From JAGVPT01 sp035505655 (GTDB lineage Bacteria > Bacteroidota > Ignavibacteria > UBA10030 > UBA8401): DNA of 64,000 nucleotides. Shown in pieces: positions 62,460 to 64,000 of the stretch (position 1 is its first letter; every line of letters starts with the position of its first letter). The notes beneath the pieces were generated by a model that ran no database searches, was not told where the DNA came from, and saw only the letters and a program-made list of their open reading frames with translations. The stretch spans positions 33,237 through 97,236 of the forward strand of contig DATJQP010000100.1 in assembly GCA_035505655.1 (NCBI GenBank). Reading direction: 5' to 3'. A program made the translations under genes and the position numbers.

Positions 62460-63701
62460 ATGAAGTTTCTCCGTGTTGTCGTTCCACTCCTGATCCTCGC
62501 ATTTCCCTGCTACCCTCAGCTTCACCCCCTTGTGAAGACCGGTGTGGACGTTCTTGTCTCCGACGGGTTTGCCGAACTGAAGGGAAAAAACGTCGGGCTC
62601 ATCACCAACCAGACGGGAGTGACCGCGAACCTTGAAGCCACCGCCGACATTTTTGCGAGGGCAGACCGGCTCAGGCTCGTTGCGCTCTTCGCGCCGGAGC
62701 ACGGAGTCCGGGGCGAAACACCGGCAGGCCGGTTTGTCGAGTCGTATGTCGATTCTGCGACCGGTCTTCCCGTCTACTCTCTTTACGGGAAGACCACCAA
62801 GCCGACTCCTGCGATGCTCAAAGGGATCGACGCGTTGGTGTACGACATCCAGGACATCGGGATCCGTCCCTACACGTTCATCAGCACGATGGTGAAGGGG
62901 ATGGAAGCCGCTGCCGAGAACGACATCGAGTTCATCGTTCTCGACAGGCCGGATCCCTTGACGGGGGAGAGGGTTGAGGGGAACATTCTCGACCCGAGGT
63001 TCAGATCGTTCGTCGGGATGCTGCCGATTCCCTATGTCTACGGGATGACCTGCGGAGAGCTGGCGTCCATGGTTAACGGCGAAGGGTGGCTGAGCGGCGG
63101 GAAGAAATGCAGGCTGAAGGTCGTTGCCATGGAAGGATGGAGCCGCACGATGACGTGGAGCGAGACAGGACTTCCGTGGGTTCCCACTTCCCCGAACATT
63201 CCGACGGCCGAGACCTCATTATTTTGCGCAGCGACGGGGGCGATGGGAGAGCTCAACGCGATCTCCGTCGGCATCGGAACAACGCTTCCGTTTCAGCTGG
63301 TCGGTGCGCCATGGATCGACGGAGCTGTGTTAACGCGGGATTTGAACCGTCTGCAATTGCCGGGGGTGAAGTTCAGGCAGACGTCATATTCCCCCTTCTT
63401 TTCGGCGATGAAGGGAAAGCAGGTGAACGGGGTTCAGATCTACCTCACCGATCTGCGAAAGGTCGAGCTTGTCCCGCTCCAGCTTCACATCATCGAGACG
63501 ATCACCGCGATTGATCCCACCAGAAAAATTCTCGACCACTCCGATTCCGCCGGGATGACGATGTTCGATAAAGTGATGGGGACGGATGCCGTGCGCCTCT
63601 CGCTGGCGGCGAACGTCCCCGTCGGGAAGATCGTCGCGGAGTGGAAACAAGAGGTCGAACGGTTCCTTCCAACGAGAGAGAAGTATTTGATCTACAAATA
63701 G
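62460..63701 (+). CDS. namZ: Exo-beta-N-acetylmuramidase NamZ-like (DUF1343)
   Basis: The 413-residue protein has a signal peptide (1-20) and the DUF1343 body. LITNQTG, FAPEHGVRGE (E80), YDIQDIGIRPYTF and LDRPDP are characteristic of the family, whose Bacillus subtilis member (YbbC) removes N-acetylmuramic acid from the non-reducing end of peptidoglycan fragments. The weak lipobox-like FPC suggests a plain signal peptide. It is the last gene of a four-gene unit. Cell-wall recycling is the likely role, perhaps together with the GH20 enzyme encoded at 39920. Confidence 0.9.
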   Translation: MKFLRVVVPLLILAFPCYPQLHPLVKTGVDVLVSDGFAELKGKNVGLITNQTGVTANLEATADIFARADRLRLVALFAPEHGVRGETPAGRFVESYVDSATGLPVYSLYGKTTKPTPAMLKGIDALVYDIQDIGIRPYTFISTMVKGMEAAAENDIEFIVLDRPDPLTGERVEGNILDPRFRSFVGMLPIPYVYGMTCGELASMVNGEGWLSGGKKCRLKVVAMEGWSRTMTWSETGLPWVPTSPNIPTAETSLFCAATGAMGELNAISVGIGTTLPFQLVGAPWIDGAVLTRDLNRLQLPGVKFRQTSYSPFFSAMKGKQVNGVQIYLTDLRKVELVPLQLHIIETITAIDPTRKILDHSDSAGMTMFDKVMGTDAVRLSLAANVPVGKIVAEWKQEVERFLPTREKYLIYK

Positions 63702-63759
63702 GGCGTGCGCTGCAAAGTTGTCTTCACGGAATTGGACATCCAGGGTCTTCGAATCGCGG

Positions 63760-63872
63760 GATTGCTTCGTCGTCCGACCTCACTTGGACTCCTCGCAATG
63801 ACCGTTCTTTTTCTGCGCGACCCCGAAGCATTGCCATTCCGAGGAGTCGTCGATGGCGACCCGGAAGCAATC
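63760..63872. repeat. Inverted pair of a short dispersed repeat
   Basis: Two copies of a roughly 40-base element lie head to head in the final 299-base gene-free stretch. The plus copy (63760-63802) starts GATTGCTTCGTCG and ends ACTCCTCGCAATGAC. The minus copy (63835-63872) reads in reverse as GATTGCTTCCGGG to ACTCCTCGGAATG. Each has terminal GATTGC/GCAATG complementarity, so each can form a hairpin. Elements with this consensus occur dispersed in many bacterial genomes. The rest of 63702-64000 shows no gene. Confidence 0.65.
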
Positions 63873-64000
63873 ATCGAAGGGAAAGTTGGAGAGTATTCGA
63901 GTAGCAGTTCCTGCAATCCCCGTTTGCAATTCACTCCCAAAAATTCTAATTTCATTCATGCGTCAGGGTTCCAGAGCATCCCTCTTCATCCTCATTGTCA

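Noticed and set aside
63692..63955. An 87-codon minus-strand frame at the end of the window
   Set aside because: It reads through the inverted repeat pair and has no coding features.

Overview
The window reads as a chromosomal segment of a Gram-negative bacterium of fairly high GC, by eye in the high 50s percent. Outer-membrane traits are present: a GT9 heptosyltransferase-type enzyme, lipoproteins and a beta-barrel with a haem motif. A stand-alone TrpB2, a B12-dependent ribonucleotide reductase, a DUF1343/NamZ muramidase, planctomycete-type mini-cytochromes and a MoxR-like/VWA pair together suggest the FCB group, near Ignavibacteria/Chlorobi. This placement is an inference from gene content. 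Promoters look like ordinary sigma-70 sites (TTGACT-like, 17-nt spacer, TATATT) rather than the divergent Bacteroidia type. No phage, integrase, IS element or CRISPR array is visible.

Layout. 16-3263 (minus): nuoA-B-C-D-E, the front of a complex I operon that leaves the window at base 1. 3513-5423 (minus): long-chain acyl-CoA synthetase. 5974-8709: class II ribonucleotide reductase. 8925-12235: histidine genes hisB-H-A-F-I, continuing into a PfkB-type kinase, an RmlD-like reductase, a degenerate EEP-fold lipoprotein and serS. 16295-21553: a heterodimeric ABC exporter, class I fructose-bisphosphatase and a DEDDh exonuclease, closed by a bidirectional terminator. 21624-26095: a TPR lipoprotein, trpB2, an ATP-grasp protein and a SpoU methyltransferase. 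26398-26471: tRNA-Arg(TCG).

26604-34277 is a six-gene signalling island: a TPR/proline-rich pseudo-receiver, a CheY-like protein, three histidine kinases that all carry receiver domains, and a cysteine-containing protein of unknown function. It has no DNA-binding or enzymatic output. 34399-46923: an APC amino-acid transporter, a MacA-like adaptor with two MacB-like permeases but no ATPase, a GH20 hexosaminidase-like enzyme, and two exported amidohydrolase-family proteins, one of them a two-domain fusion. 47043-51673: DinB-like protein, methyltransferase, DUF1697 protein and a PDZ/GAF/SpoIIE-type phosphatase.

51838-54191 (minus) is a small haem cluster: an outer-membrane barrel with an N-terminal CxxCH and two related mini-cytochromes, one with an unusual CX4CH site. 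54304-57091 (minus): a VWA protein and a ChlI/MoxR-like ATPase, divergent from 57216-60197 (heptosyltransferase, membrane guanylate/adenylate cyclase). 60352-63701: two small proteins, a glutamate-family dehydrogenase with a histone-like basic tail, and NamZ. The window ends in an inverted pair of a short dispersed repeat.

The most unusual signals are three intergenic tracts with 7-base periodicity sharing an NNNNAGA register (about 3371, 51648 and 55411), one of which forms the 3' end of a coding sequence; the output-less phosphorelay island; the haem cluster; and the dehydrogenase with a lysine/arginine tail. No single fully novel system can be proven from sequence alone.
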